Positions 54,534 through 63,848 of a DNA stretch of 64,000 nt are shown in pieces. Source of the DNA: COE1 sp949066965 (GTDB taxonomy: Bacteria > Bacillota > Clostridia > Lachnospirales > Lachnospiraceae). Below the pieces are notes generated by a model. It saw only the letters and a list, made by a program, of their open reading frames with translations, ran no database searches and had not been told where the DNA came from. The stretch covers positions 147,369-211,368 of the forward strand of contig CARTDA010000002.1 of NCBI GenBank assembly GCA_949066965.1, written 5' to 3'. How positions within the stretch are numbered: the first letter of the stretch is position 1; every line of letters begins with the position of its first letter. Both the position numbers and the translations under genes were made by a program.

Positions 54534-55595
54534 TTATAAGGCTCCCATTCCTACTAATTTTCCACTCCGAATATGTATGATTAATTTTTCTGCTTTACAG
54601 TTCATATCATGCGGAGAATACCTGTCATCAATCGTCATTCCAGGATTCACATCCTCATAGCATATTATTTCGCCATCCCCTTTATATGAAATGGTGATGC
54701 CAAACATATTAAATTTTTCGATTACATCCCCTTTTTGCCGTCTGGATGCCAGTTTGGCGCTTATCTTGCTATTTTTGAGTGCCGCGACTATCCTGGCTTG
54801 ATTCTCAATCAGATTGTCTCTGCAATAGTCCTGCCATTCCTGCCGCATGTTTTGTAATGACACGACATGCTGTCTGACGAGCTCTTCCTGTTCAGCTGTC
54901 AGCTTTACCGGAGTCATACTATCAAAGTTAATGCTTGGATATGTCAATTCCGCCACATAAACAATTTTATCATGATTCAGCCAGTTCCCTTTTTTCAAAA
55001 GGATATGCCCTACACTTTTGCTCGCAGTTATATCCAACAATGCCATTTTACCAGTTTTATATTCACTCTCCAATACAATGTCCGGGCGAGTTCCCGATAA
55101 TATACTTGTATTCTGTAATGTTAGTCCTTCATAATCCTTTATCCTGCTGCTCACCTTACTTTCTATCACATACCCTGCCGCCGTGGATGGATGCATATCC
55201 TGAACCTTGTTTTCATAATTTCTTTTCCTGATAATGTAAGTTTTAATATAATTTTCTGACGCATCGTTAAAATTATCCGCCAAAAATTCCCAATACGCTT
55301 CCTGCAATATTCCATCCAGTTGGACTGCTTTTTCGGCAAACTCCTTTTCCTCTGGTGAGCTCTCCGGGACATCCGGCTTAAATCTTACTACTTCTCTTTG
55401 GATAACATTTGGGCAGTTCCATATATGCTGTGTATTATCACATGCAGAAATATTTTCTGCGCCCTCATTCCATATGTATCGATTCCCGGCTGCCATACTG
55501 TCACCAAGCCGCAGCGCATTTGTCTTTTTCCCCTTCCTTGCCATCACTTTGTTTTCCGCACCAGTCGTCTTACGTCCCATCTTCTGTGTAAGCAT
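54534..55595 (-). CDS. Putative nuclease-like effector protein
   Basis: About 353 residues. The start is ATG 55595, six bases after GGAGG (the earlier ATG at 55601 touches the ribosome site). Residues 1-50 are basic and low-complexity; NCPNVIQREVVRF near residue 60 recalls leaders of DUF4157-type injection-system effectors. GYVIESKVSSRIKDY, then SGTRPDIVLES and MALLDITASKSVGHILLKKG near 145-195, could form a restriction-nuclease-like core (E, D, D-x-x). There is no signal peptide. The function call is inference; DUF families with this pattern are not known to me. It abuts the truncated GNAT gene and ends the accessory operon. Confidence 0.5.
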   Translation of the reverse strand: MLTQKMGRKTTGAENKVMARKGKKTNALRLGDSMAAGNRYIWNEGAENISACDNTQHIWNCPNVIQREVVRFKPDVPESSPEEKEFAEKAVQLDGILQEAYWEFLADNFNDASENYIKTYIIRKRNYENKVQDMHPSTAAGYVIESKVSSRIKDYEGLTLQNTSILSGTRPDIVLESEYKTGKMALLDITASKSVGHILLKKGNWLNHDKIVYVAELTYPSINFDSMTPVKLTAEQEELVRQHVVSLQNMRQEWQDYCRDNLIENQARIVAALKNSKISAKLASRRQKGDVIEKFNMFGITISYKGDGEIICYEDVNPGMTIDDRYSPHDMNCKAEKLIIHIRSGKLVGMGAL

Positions 55596-55755
55596 CTTCA
55601 TCCTCCTTTCACGCTATTTCTTCGTCCGGCTCCAGCTCCTACGGTTTTATATAGAATAGTGCAGTATATGCTTCCTCATTGCTTTTGGCCGTCAGCATGA
55701 TAACAGGAAGACCGCTCATATTGGTTATCCATCGTTAAATAATCAAGGCTCACTC

Positions 55756-56889
55756 TTAGTGTGTCAGCAATCCCGAATGATACAGTATCAACAGTCCTCT
55801 GTATGTTACATCGCAAAGTTTCCTGGTCCTGCTCCTCCAGTCTACCTCCAGCTGCCCGCCGCCATAGCATCCCATTCCTTTCAGTGCCTTTTCGACGTAG
55901 TTTGCACGGCATATTCCCTGCTCATCTATAGAATCATAAATAATATCAACCTCTTTTTTTAGCGGTGGAACAAGACTGTATAAACCACATCGGCACATAT
56001 ACTCTACCAAATCCAGAAATACATAATACTCTCCGCCGGTTTCTATACCCAGTTTCATGCCCTCCCTATATGCACCACAACAGCCAACCAAATGCCCAAT
56101 ATCTACACAATAGGCAGGTGAATAATTCAAGCCTGTGTCTTTCAGTAACTTATTAAAAGAATCCGCCAGCATTGCTATATTCTCACTGTTCCGCCAACTG
56201 TTTGTATGAGCCAAAATATCCAGATGATACCAACATGGCCATTTTTCATAGTCGTTAAAAACGTATGCGATACCCTCGGGGTTGATTCGCTCGGGAGGTC
56301 TCCTTCTTATTTTCACGATATCTGTCACCGATTTTATTTCAGTAACTCTTCTAAAAGATTCCAGTGCCGTGGTAATTTCTTTTGTAATATCAAAGGTGTC
56401 TTCATAACCAGCTCTTGCAACACAAGCAGCTTTAATGATGTCCGAGCCGGCGGCTGCGTATCTGTTGCAGTCAATATCGCCCTCGCCGAACAATTTCGGG
56501 GATATCATTTTGAATGCATCTATTGCATTCTTCAGAACAGGAGTATCTTTATACACCAGTTTTTCGCCAAGATATTTTACACCAACCTCTTGATTTTCAT
56601 ATGGTCCTGCATTTTTGTTAGACCCATGAAAACCATTGCCCAACCAACCGTTTTCTTTTTGGCATGTAATGATGCTTTGGATTATTTTCTCTTGCAAAAT
56701 CCTATCTTGCAAATCTCTTTTTTCGTCGTCTGTGATATTTTTCAGAATATCGTTTTTAACATGATAAACAATCGAGGGATTCGCATGTTGCACTAAAAAC
56801 TCTGATATCCTGTCGAGCAGGCTATTTTGATCACTGTTGGAAGCTCGTCTTGCAGAATCCTTCGTTTTCGTATATGAAAGTTCTTTCAT
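55756..56889 (-). CDS. Alpha/alpha-toroid-like protein of unknown function
   Basis: About 377 residues from ATG 56889, with a perfect AAGGAG seven bases upstream. CQKENGWLGNGFHGSNKNAGPYENQEVG and later GMGCYGGGQLEVDWR resemble helical-hairpin repeats of terpene cyclase, prenyltransferase and pectate-lyase-like toroids. I see no DDxxD or DxDD prenyl motif. The protein is Cys- and Tyr-rich, with no signal peptide. It lies 160 bases before the nuclease-like gene on the same strand. The role is unknown: a modifying enzyme or an immunity-like partner are both possible. Confidence 0.5.
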   Translation of the reverse strand: MKELSYTKTKDSARRASNSDQNSLLDRISEFLVQHANPSIVYHVKNDILKNITDDEKRDLQDRILQEKIIQSIITCQKENGWLGNGFHGSNKNAGPYENQEVGVKYLGEKLVYKDTPVLKNAIDAFKMISPKLFGEGDIDCNRYAAAGSDIIKAACVARAGYEDTFDITKEITTALESFRRVTEIKSVTDIVKIRRRPPERINPEGIAYVFNDYEKWPCWYHLDILAHTNSWRNSENIAMLADSFNKLLKDTGLNYSPAYCVDIGHLVGCCGAYREGMKLGIETGGEYYVFLDLVEYMCRCGLYSLVPPLKKEVDIIYDSIDEQGICRANYVEKALKGMGCYGGGQLEVDWRSRTRKLCDVTYRGLLILYHSGLLTH

Positions 56890-56925
56890 ATTTTTTCTCC
56901 TTTTAGTTCGTCTCCATGGAATCAT

Positions 56926-57190
56926 CGAGCGGGCACAGGGTACTTATAAATACTTTGCTACAGCTTACGGAAAAGAAATCATTGCTGCGGGGCTTACTGT
57001 CAGGAATCTTGTGCTATATCTATCTTCCAAATCCCCTGCCAGACACTTCATCACAGCATCAATCTGCTCATCTAACAAATGCGGTGCGGCGTATCGTTCC
57101 ATTTGTCGCCTTTGACATCACCCCCATTTTATATTCATCCAGCAATTCTATCAACTCCGTCTTTGTCACTGCCCACCCATCTCCATAATC
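56926..57190 (-). other. Decayed coding remnant
   Basis: About 265 bases between the toroid gene and a recombinase remnant. On the minus strand, two short broken frames can be read: GDGWAVTKTELIELLDEYK and, in another frame, LLDEQIDAVMKCLAGDLEDR. They look like frameshifted pieces of mobile-element accessory genes. No intact gene is visible. Confidence 0.4.
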
Positions 57191-57196
57191 TAACTA

Positions 57197-57328
57197 TCAT
57201 TTTCTTACAACAAAAATATGCCTTTCATGTCTATATCCTTTATGTTTCAAAAGCAGCAAAGCCACAGGCATCTCTGCCCATGGTTCATATTGTACCACTG
57301 TTCCTTCAAAATTGGAACTGTATTTCAT
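57197..57328 (-). CDS. Small 43-residue protein, mobile-element associated
   Basis: ATG 57328 overlaps the TGA of the upstream recombinase remnant (ATGA), so it was coupled to it. The product (MKYSSNFEGTVVQYEPWAEM..) has no family I recognise. It is possibly a leftover accessory gene of a recombinase cassette. Being this short, it could also be chance. Confidence 0.35.
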   Translation of the reverse strand: MKYSSNFEGTVVQYEPWAEMPVALLLLKHKGYRHERHIFVVRK

Positions 57329-57507
57329 ACAGAAACTTCACTTTCAAACGGATTCTGCACTTTCCACACGATCTCTATGGCGTCCTCATCATATACGGCC
57401 ACTTTCTCAATCAGTGCTTTCAGCCTGTCCACACCGAAGGTCTTTAGCACGGAAAGCCCTGCCAACTCCTGATACAGATCCTCGTCAACTGTCAGATATA
57501 CTCCCAC
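57325..57507 (-). pseudogene. Serine recombinase C-terminal remnant
   Basis: 60 residues. LKTFGVDRLKALIEKVAVYDEDAIEIVWKV resembles the C-terminal end of large serine recombinases (IExxxVxDxxxIEIxxxF). The catalytic N-terminal and zinc-ribbon parts are absent. It is probably the trace of a site-specific integration or excision event beside the effector-like genes. The 1117-residue gene ends 8 bases upstream of its first codon. Confidence 0.5.
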
Positions 57508-57514
57508 ATACGCT

Positions 57515-60500
57515 TTACTGGATCATGCTGCTTTTCAGATTGCGGGTCATTTCCTCGGCTTTCTCCATATCCTTACATTCTATCAGGTACGCGCTTCCTT
57601 CAAAGTAAGTAATCAGTAAATCCGGTCCGTAAAATACCCGCTCTCCGAGTTCCGCTACCTCTTTTTCCGTCAAACAGCAGGAAAAGCGCGTAAGAACACT
57701 TGCCAAATATTCACCTGCAGATAAATGCTCCGCATTGCGGAACCATGTCACTCTCATGCCGCCTGGAGCAGACCACTCACATTCATACTGATTTTCCCAT
57801 TTTATTTCTAATCCCACTTTCTGCAGAAACAACGGCTGTACTGTTAATTGTGGTATTTCGTCCGCATATTTCTTATCATTTAACCCATAGGAGTTAATAT
57901 AATGCTGTATAAGTTTCGTATACAACTCATTGTGTGCCTGTAATGCTTCGTTATCCCAAATTACTGTATGAACCGTACTATCTTGAAAGGATGCTAATTC
58001 TCCATTTCTCACAAGTCTTTCTAAATAATAGCTTTCATCATACGGTTCAATAATATCAATTAAGTATCCTACTGTTTCATATGCCCTAAGCCCACCTGAA
58101 AGAGCTGCTCGCTTTACATAATTTTGATTATTTACTTCTTCTAAGCTAGGCCACATACCCAGATCAATTTTCAAACTCAAATCATAAATTTCTGCCCTAT
58201 TACTAAAATTATCCCCTTCACTATAAAAGGCAACCTGATGATATCTAAATGCTTGGTCATGCCAAATATCTCTAGGCATCGACATAATTTGATTACATGT
58301 AAAGCCATTTACTCCAAAGATTAAATTCATGCCCATTTCTATTCCCAATTCAGCAGCAATTAAAGATACTATATTTGCGCAATCCGTGCAATTTACTTCC
58401 ACGATACCCTCATAAAATATAGACTCGAGGAATCTCAAAAGCTGGAAACGGCAAAAATTATTTGTAAAATTAGTTATATAATCATAGATTAGCGTTCCGC
58501 TGTTATATAGCCGATCAAGTAAGTTATTAAAATAATTTTGTACTTCTCCATTTAGTGGAACACCTATTTTATTACTATCAGTTTCTTGACGATTTTGTGG
58601 CACTAATATCATTTTTCTTATAAAATAGAGTGACGGATATTCTTTAATGTTTCTATCATATGGTTCTCCAATATGGGCTTTCCACGGCTCTATCGGTAAG
58701 TCTTTTTGGAGATATACATTCGCAGTACAATAGCACATGACAACGTCATCGAAAAAGAATTGCCAGCCATCTTGCAAATACTTTGCCAGCGCATTATATT
58801 CCTTATTCTTTAATTGTATGTACAGCGAAACATTTATACTTCCATAAGGTAAAATGGTAATCACTTGTTCAACAAATGCATTGAACACCTGACACTTTAA
58901 TCCAAAAACCCCTGTAACTGACTTATTTGTTGTATTAGTTAGAATACAATTTACACACAAGTTTTCTATTGCGTTGGTAACCAAAAGCATGTCTATAGAA
59001 AAATCACCCGTATTTACATAAACCATATTCTCCGGACCTGTCAAAGCAGCATCTGAATGAAAATGAATACTCCCATTTTGAGGATTTCCATTATGGTTGC
59101 AGCATACACTAATCAAATCTACCCAGCCATTTTTGTCTTTGGGTTTCTTTTTTTTAGAATCGTTTTCTATTTTAGCAAGTGTAACCACCAAAATCGCGCA
59201 TACTTCACTGATAATCATTACACTTTCAACAGCTATAACCGCTTTACCTCCCATAACTGCCCCACTTGCTGCAGCTGTAGCAGTTGCAGCAACAGCTGCG
59301 ATAGCTGCACAGCATACTACTGCAATTCCTATACCTCCAACGGCTTTCATTATTGCTTCTGCTGTATAATTTTTTATTATCTCCTCTTCTTCTTCAGGCG
59401 GCCATACTATCTTAGATTCATGTATTTCTTCCTCAAAAAGCTGCTTTATCCGTCTGGTTGCCGCCTGCTCTATCGGCACAATTCCTTCAGGTATAGTATA
59501 TCCCAAACTTTGCGAATAGATTTCCCTTACCATATCCATTGCAGTCGTCATTGCCCATTGTTCATATTCGTCAAGCTCCTGCCACTCTGCACAGACCTCC
59601 TGCGGCACGCGGAAATCCATTCCAATCGGTGCGTTCAGATCATTCAGATTTTTTACAAACATGGCTTTACTCTGTCCAACTTTATACATTGCGCCGCCAG
59701 ATGCTAAATCTATAGGTTCTCCGCAATAAAAAGCATATAATGTCCGAATGGAATCATCAAATATGTATGGCTGTTCTTCGGCATAGAAGTCAATCTTATC
59801 CGGTTCCAATGCACATTCAAATTCTGCAAAATAATCCAAATATCCATCAAAACTATTCTTAAAACTCACCTTCTTTTTGAATGGCTTTACACCAATCATA
59901 GCTGAAATATTAGTCAGTTCCCCTGAAAACGGAAATGACATCTCATCCGTTCCATCTATATAAACCCTTGCTTCTGTAGACTCAATACGCAGAGCAACAT
60001 CTACCCATTGTGCAAGCGGCAGAGTAGATTCTCCCAAATAACTTGCACCATTATGTTCAACAAAGATATGCTTATAACCTCCGTCATCTGACTGCAGACC
60101 CACCGAAAAAACAGTTTGCCCTTCACTTGAGACAACCGAGTATATATACATAATATTATTATTCTCAAGACGCGGAAAAATCTTAAACAGCAGCGTATAT
60201 CCAGAGGTATAGCTTTGTTTTGTTATGGTCGCAAAACCGCCATTTGATGCTAACTGCGTACAACTGCTCGCATTTACGCCTACTACGATTCCTTCATTTG
60301 TCCATAAAGGAAGGGCATTGGAACTTTTGTCTTTATACTGCACCGCAGTGAAATCAGTCCAAAATTCTATTGAGTCGCAATCTCGTAAGCCCATGCCGCA
60401 ATCCTGCAGTATCTCCTGATCGGTCATTCCGCAAGAGCGCAGGCGTAATTCGACAATATAACCGTCAAGACCTTTGCCAATAAAATAATTTCCTGTATTT

Positions 60501-60868
60501 TCAGCACTTACCGATTTTACTTCGGTTATTCCTGCCACCGGAAATCCTTCAAAATACAGAGATAACGCACCATCTTTACAGGATACGGCAGCAAAATACA
60601 AGGCATCTGTTTCTAAGGCAATTTCTTCACTTTGCTTAATACTGCCTACACCTTCTAACTCAAAATAAAGACATCTCCCTTTAATTCCAAATTCAAAACC
60701 TTGCTCCTGGGTGTAAAAACAGCAATCGGTAATGCTATTACATATAAACAAAACTTCAACAGTAAAGTCGCCGGCACCCAAGGAGAAGTTTTCGACAGAT
60801 TTGTGGGCAAGGTACACCTTTCCATCTAAAGAAATAGCTTGAACTGCATTTTTATTGATATTCTTCAT
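57515..60868 (-). CDS. LamG-like / transmembrane / transglutaminase-like large protein
   Basis: 1117 residues without signal peptide. Residues 1-185 and 190-370 look like two LamG/concanavalin jelly-roll domains (LSLYFEGFPVAGI..GYIVELRLRS and VDVALRIESTEARVYIDGTDEM..DGYLDYFAEFECAL). About residues 508-565 form a Gly/Ala-rich hydrophobic hairpin (AVGGIGIAVVCCAAIAAV..). C827 in VNCTDCANIVSLIAAELGI, H877 in FRYHQVAFY and D896 in IYDLSLKID have the order and spacing of a transglutaminase-like Cys-His-Asp triad. This suggests a membrane-inserting delivery part and a cysteine-protease-fold enzyme, by inference. GAGAGGA precedes ATG 60868. It follows the Hint gene by 19 bases. Confidence 0.6.
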   Translation of the reverse strand: MKNINKNAVQAISLDGKVYLAHKSVENFSLGAGDFTVEVLFICNSITDCCFYTQEQGFEFGIKGRCLYFELEGVGSIKQSEEIALETDALYFAAVSCKDGALSLYFEGFPVAGITEVKSVSAENTGNYFIGKGLDGYIVELRLRSCGMTDQEILQDCGMGLRDCDSIEFWTDFTAVQYKDKSSNALPLWTNEGIVVGVNASSCTQLASNGGFATITKQSYTSGYTLLFKIFPRLENNNIMYIYSVVSSEGQTVFSVGLQSDDGGYKHIFVEHNGASYLGESTLPLAQWVDVALRIESTEARVYIDGTDEMSFPFSGELTNISAMIGVKPFKKKVSFKNSFDGYLDYFAEFECALEPDKIDFYAEEQPYIFDDSIRTLYAFYCGEPIDLASGGAMYKVGQSKAMFVKNLNDLNAPIGMDFRVPQEVCAEWQELDEYEQWAMTTAMDMVREIYSQSLGYTIPEGIVPIEQAATRRIKQLFEEEIHESKIVWPPEEEEEIIKNYTAEAIMKAVGGIGIAVVCCAAIAAVAATATAAASGAVMGGKAVIAVESVMIISEVCAILVVTLAKIENDSKKKKPKDKNGWVDLISVCCNHNGNPQNGSIHFHSDAALTGPENMVYVNTGDFSIDMLLVTNAIENLCVNCILTNTTNKSVTGVFGLKCQVFNAFVEQVITILPYGSINVSLYIQLKNKEYNALAKYLQDGWQFFFDDVVMCYCTANVYLQKDLPIEPWKAHIGEPYDRNIKEYPSLYFIRKMILVPQNRQETDSNKIGVPLNGEVQNYFNNLLDRLYNSGTLIYDYITNFTNNFCRFQLLRFLESIFYEGIVEVNCTDCANIVSLIAAELGIEMGMNLIFGVNGFTCNQIMSMPRDIWHDQAFRYHQVAFYSEGDNFSNRAEIYDLSLKIDLGMWPSLEEVNNQNYVKRAALSGGLRAYETVGYLIDIIEPYDESYYLERLVRNGELASFQDSTVHTVIWDNEALQAHNELYTKLIQHYINSYGLNDKKYADEIPQLTVQPLFLQKVGLEIKWENQYECEWSAPGGMRVTWFRNAEHLSAGEYLASVLTRFSCCLTEKEVAELGERVFYGPDLLITYFEGSAYLIECKDMEKAEEMTRNLKSSMIQ

Positions 60869-60887
60869 ACCTTTATCCTCTCATCTC

Positions 60888-62522
60888 TTAATTTCGTCTT
60901 TCCAACATATTTTTTAATCTGTCAAATTCCTCCTGCTCCTCTGGTGAAAGCGTAACATTTTCTTCAACATAATTTTCTTTAATAATTCGCTCTACTTCCG
61001 AATTATCATAAGTCACAAAGCCATCTGCGATGATAGACTTTTCTTTACCTGTATCCTCCAGTTCCAAGCTGTATACATTCCCCGCATATTTTTCCGGATA
61101 GCAGTTAATAACCGTCTCATAAACATACTGATCTCCATTTTTAACTTTCAGCATGGTCTTCCCGTCAAAATCCCTAAGCAGCAGATCCCCCTGTTGGGCA
61201 GCAAATGGATGCAATAATGATGCTGAAATCAGTTTACCGCTTTCCGTATAAGTACGATAAATATATTCTTCTGTGCCAGTTATCAAATTTGTTACCTTTA
61301 CTTTCTCTCCCCTGCCATTAAGAACTAATTCTCCCATACTGATATTCTGCACTTCTTTTTCAGTACCATCTGCCATTAGTATTTTAGTTCCTTCCACGAG
61401 ACAGCCCCAGTAAAAATATAAATCAGCAGCCATTATCTCATTTGCTCCTCCACCGTTATTGCGTTTCTGATTGCTTACTGTAGCCTGTGCATATATAGTT
61501 CTTGCTGCATTTTGATCCCGCACTAACATATCATGCTGAACAAAAAGCCTACCGGTTCGATTACCTGCTTTTACACTCTCAGGAAATTTTTTATTCCATT
61601 CTCGCGCTATTGTTACTGTTATTTCTTGCTTATCCGTACCTGAAACTACTATCTGAGGATTCGGATTTTCATGAAAAACTGTTCCCAGTTGATCGAAAAG
61701 TAATATTGCATTTACATTTTCCCGCTTTTCGTCCTGAAGATACTTAAATCCATTATTCATAACAAATTTATATTTTACATCCAACTGAATCAGCGGATCA
61801 CCACTCTCTGTTCTTGATGTTTCATAGTCATAATCATTTCCCGAAAATTGTTTCCTATTATACGCAACTTTAATATTCTCCAATTTACCTATCTCATCAA
61901 GATTTGTGTATGATTTATGTTCTCCATTGATCTTTTTTGTTGGATGATACAACTGCATATATTCTATTGCACTGCTCATACCAACTTTGCTTGACACAGT
62001 AGTTTCCTGTGTTGCTGTTACCATGCCCCGCAGCTGTTTACTGTCTTTGTCTTCCCATGCCACAAATAAATTGACAGTATATTCACTATCCATCAAATCT
62101 TCCGAAATATATCCTGTTTCGCATTGAATTTCTATTGTGGCACGATTAGAATACATTTGATTATACTGTTTAATCATTTCGTCGCCGTGCATAACGTTTA
62201 TGGATGCAAATATTACTCCGGCTCTTTTCGTCAGCCCCACTATGCCCGCTGCTTCTATTTTCTTTGACTCCTGATTGTAGTTATTTTCATAAATAATTGC
62301 CCCATCACAAAATCCCTCATAACTCACTTCCCCAAGCCCCTGCTCTACAGCCTTACTGTATGCTTTATACAGCAACGGATACTGCTCCTGCATAATCTGC
62401 TCGCCGCCAAAATACCCGCTTACCAAGTCCCGATGCAACTGATCGGATAAGTCAAGATACTTCGGAAATCCTCTTTTTGCGTCCTTCATTACCTCTACTA
62501 AGTTTTTTGCATATTGTTTCAT
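60888..62522 (-). CDS. Hint (intein-like) domain protein
   Basis: 544 residues. The Hint domain spans about residues 374-507: C374 in GCLVEGTKILMADGTEKEV, the block-B His in ISASLLHPFAAQQGD and the C-terminal GFVTYDN followed by S508. That is the cleavage/splicing residue set of inteins and bacterial intein-like domains, with D in place of the usual penultimate His. A 373-residue N-terminal region and a 37-residue acidic helical tail would be the flanks. No signal peptide. AAGGGG lies 7 bases before ATG 62522. The gene is adjacent to the LamG protein gene, so self-processing may activate or release a product of this set. Confidence 0.72.
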   Translation of the reverse strand: MKQYAKNLVEVMKDAKRGFPKYLDLSDQLHRDLVSGYFGGEQIMQEQYPLLYKAYSKAVEQGLGEVSYEGFCDGAIIYENNYNQESKKIEAAGIVGLTKRAGVIFASINVMHGDEMIKQYNQMYSNRATIEIQCETGYISEDLMDSEYTVNLFVAWEDKDSKQLRGMVTATQETTVSSKVGMSSAIEYMQLYHPTKKINGEHKSYTNLDEIGKLENIKVAYNRKQFSGNDYDYETSRTESGDPLIQLDVKYKFVMNNGFKYLQDEKRENVNAILLFDQLGTVFHENPNPQIVVSGTDKQEITVTIAREWNKKFPESVKAGNRTGRLFVQHDMLVRDQNAARTIYAQATVSNQKRNNGGGANEIMAADLYFYWGCLVEGTKILMADGTEKEVQNISMGELVLNGRGEKVKVTNLITGTEEYIYRTYTESGKLISASLLHPFAAQQGDLLLRDFDGKTMLKVKNGDQYVYETVINCYPEKYAGNVYSLELEDTGKEKSIIADGFVTYDNSEVERIIKENYVEENVTLSPEEQEEFDRLKNMLERRN

Positions 62523-62619
62523 ATGTGTTCCCCTTTCATAATTTTTATAGGTAAATCTTAATTGCTTTCTTTGTGTATCCGGCAGCAGATTAGAATTATC
62601 TGCCGCCGGATGTTTTACG

Positions 62620-63024
62620 TTACTGTTCTTCGCTTTCTTCTTCCTTGCGCTTGCGCCGGATGATGAGATATATCACCAGCGCCAGCACAATCGCCAGCCA
62701 TATAAAGTAGCATATTCCCAAAGATGTCGGGCAGATATGACACAGACCGCATTTTGCTGCCGGTTTCTTCTCGCCGCCCTCCTGCATCTGGTACAGGATT
62801 GCGTAAGTGGAGAAGGCTTCTGTCTGTATGGTGATGGTTTCCGGCACCTCATCCAAATCTTCCATAAGCAGGTATTCGCCTTCGCGCGCCCGCATGATAT
62901 AGAAATCTGCGGTAAGCCCCGCAAGCTCGTCAGGTACATCACGGATGATCTCTACCGGCTCATTGGTGGCATAGATCGCATTCCAGTCCCCGCTGCCGAA
63001 TGTTTTCTTTTTGAAAACTTTCAT
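62620..63024 (-). pseudogene. C-terminal fragment of a surface protein
   Basis: 134 residues. EVPETITIQTEAFSTYAILYQ is the usual end of Big-type surface proteins of Lachnospiraceae, followed by CGLCHICPTSLGICYFIW, a transmembrane helix and the RRKRKEEESEEQ tail. The large extracellular part expected before it is absent. The ATG at 63024 has only a weak ribosome site. It is probably the 3' remnant of an adhesin gene cut by the events that brought in the neighbouring elements. Confidence 0.6.
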
Positions 63025-63455
63025 CCTGCTCTGCCGCCGCCACTACCGAAAAATTTCCGAGTAAGCTGGTACGATTACCTGATAGTCCGCCTTAACCATG
63101 ACAGCCTTAAAGTTTTTATTCCCGTGCGTATCGCTGGAATCCAATTATTTAATGGCACAATTATACAATAATCCAATTGAACTTTCTGCGTTTTGGTATA
63201 CTTTGCACTTTTACGGGTATAATTTGTATGCAAGTGTAATAAATCGGACTCTATTGGTCTTCGATTCGGTCTTAGATTTAGACATAGTTCACCACAAGTC
63301 ATTGATACAAAGCCATTTACATCGCCTACAAACCGTCTTACTTGTTTCATCATTATCACTATAAAAAGTGTCTTCGACACTTCAACTCCCCTAGCCCCTC
63401 ACTCATGAGGGGAATTAGGGGGGCTTTTTGTGCCGTTTTCCTGCATAATAGTCTT
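63025..63455. other. Non-coding junction region with hairpins
   Basis: 431 bases between the surface-protein remnant and the transposase gene. No convincing gene was found. Two hairpins lie near the right end (63366-63382 and 63388-63421), the second followed by a T-run, consistent with a mobile-element end or a terminator. Short frames in the left part are probably decay products. Confidence 0.4.
63366..63421 (+). repeat. Tandem hairpins at the IS element end
   Basis: First hairpin: AAGTGTC/GACACTT with a 3-base loop. Second hairpin: CCCCTA..CCCCTCA / TGAGGGG..TAGGGG, followed by TTTTT at 63425-63429. They stand 35-90 bases before the transposase start. They could form the element's end, or be a terminator shielding the transposase gene. 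Confidence 0.5.
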
Positions 63456-63848
63456 ATGAGCATACTACAAGATATTTTTAGAGACCATTATGAAGAAATG
63501 ATCTATACATTACATCCACGTCAGTCTGTCATAGAAAACGTGGATAAAATGATTGGCTGTGGCGACCCTGCTTTCGGCGGGGCAATGTATGGATGCCCCC
63601 GCTGCGGAAAACTTAAATTTGTCCCTTTCCGATGCCATAGCCGTTTCTGCCCTACCTGCGGCAATAAATATGCCATGGAACGCACTACCCCTATGTCCTT
63701 TAAGCTGGTAAATACCCATCACCGCCACTGTGTTTTTACCATTGACAAAAACCTACGAAAGTTTTTCCTTGATGACCGAACATTGCTTGACTGTCTCTTT
63801 CATGCCGTGGACAGTGTTGTTTCCCAAATGTTTTGCACATCTATATGA
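63456..63848 (+). pseudogene. IS91-family transposase, truncated after the zinc-binding domain
   Basis: 130 residues from ATG 63456. MSILQDIFRDHYEEMIY, GCPRCGKLKFVPFRCHSRFCPTCG (paired Cys motifs) and HRHCVFTIDKNLRKFFLDDRTLLDCLFHAVDSVV match the N-terminal zinc-binding region of IS91-type (Y2/HUH) transposases. The frame breaks at about 63833 (SQMFCTSI then stop), before the catalytic HUH and tyrosine motifs. The element is therefore inactive in this copy. Confidence 0.75.
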
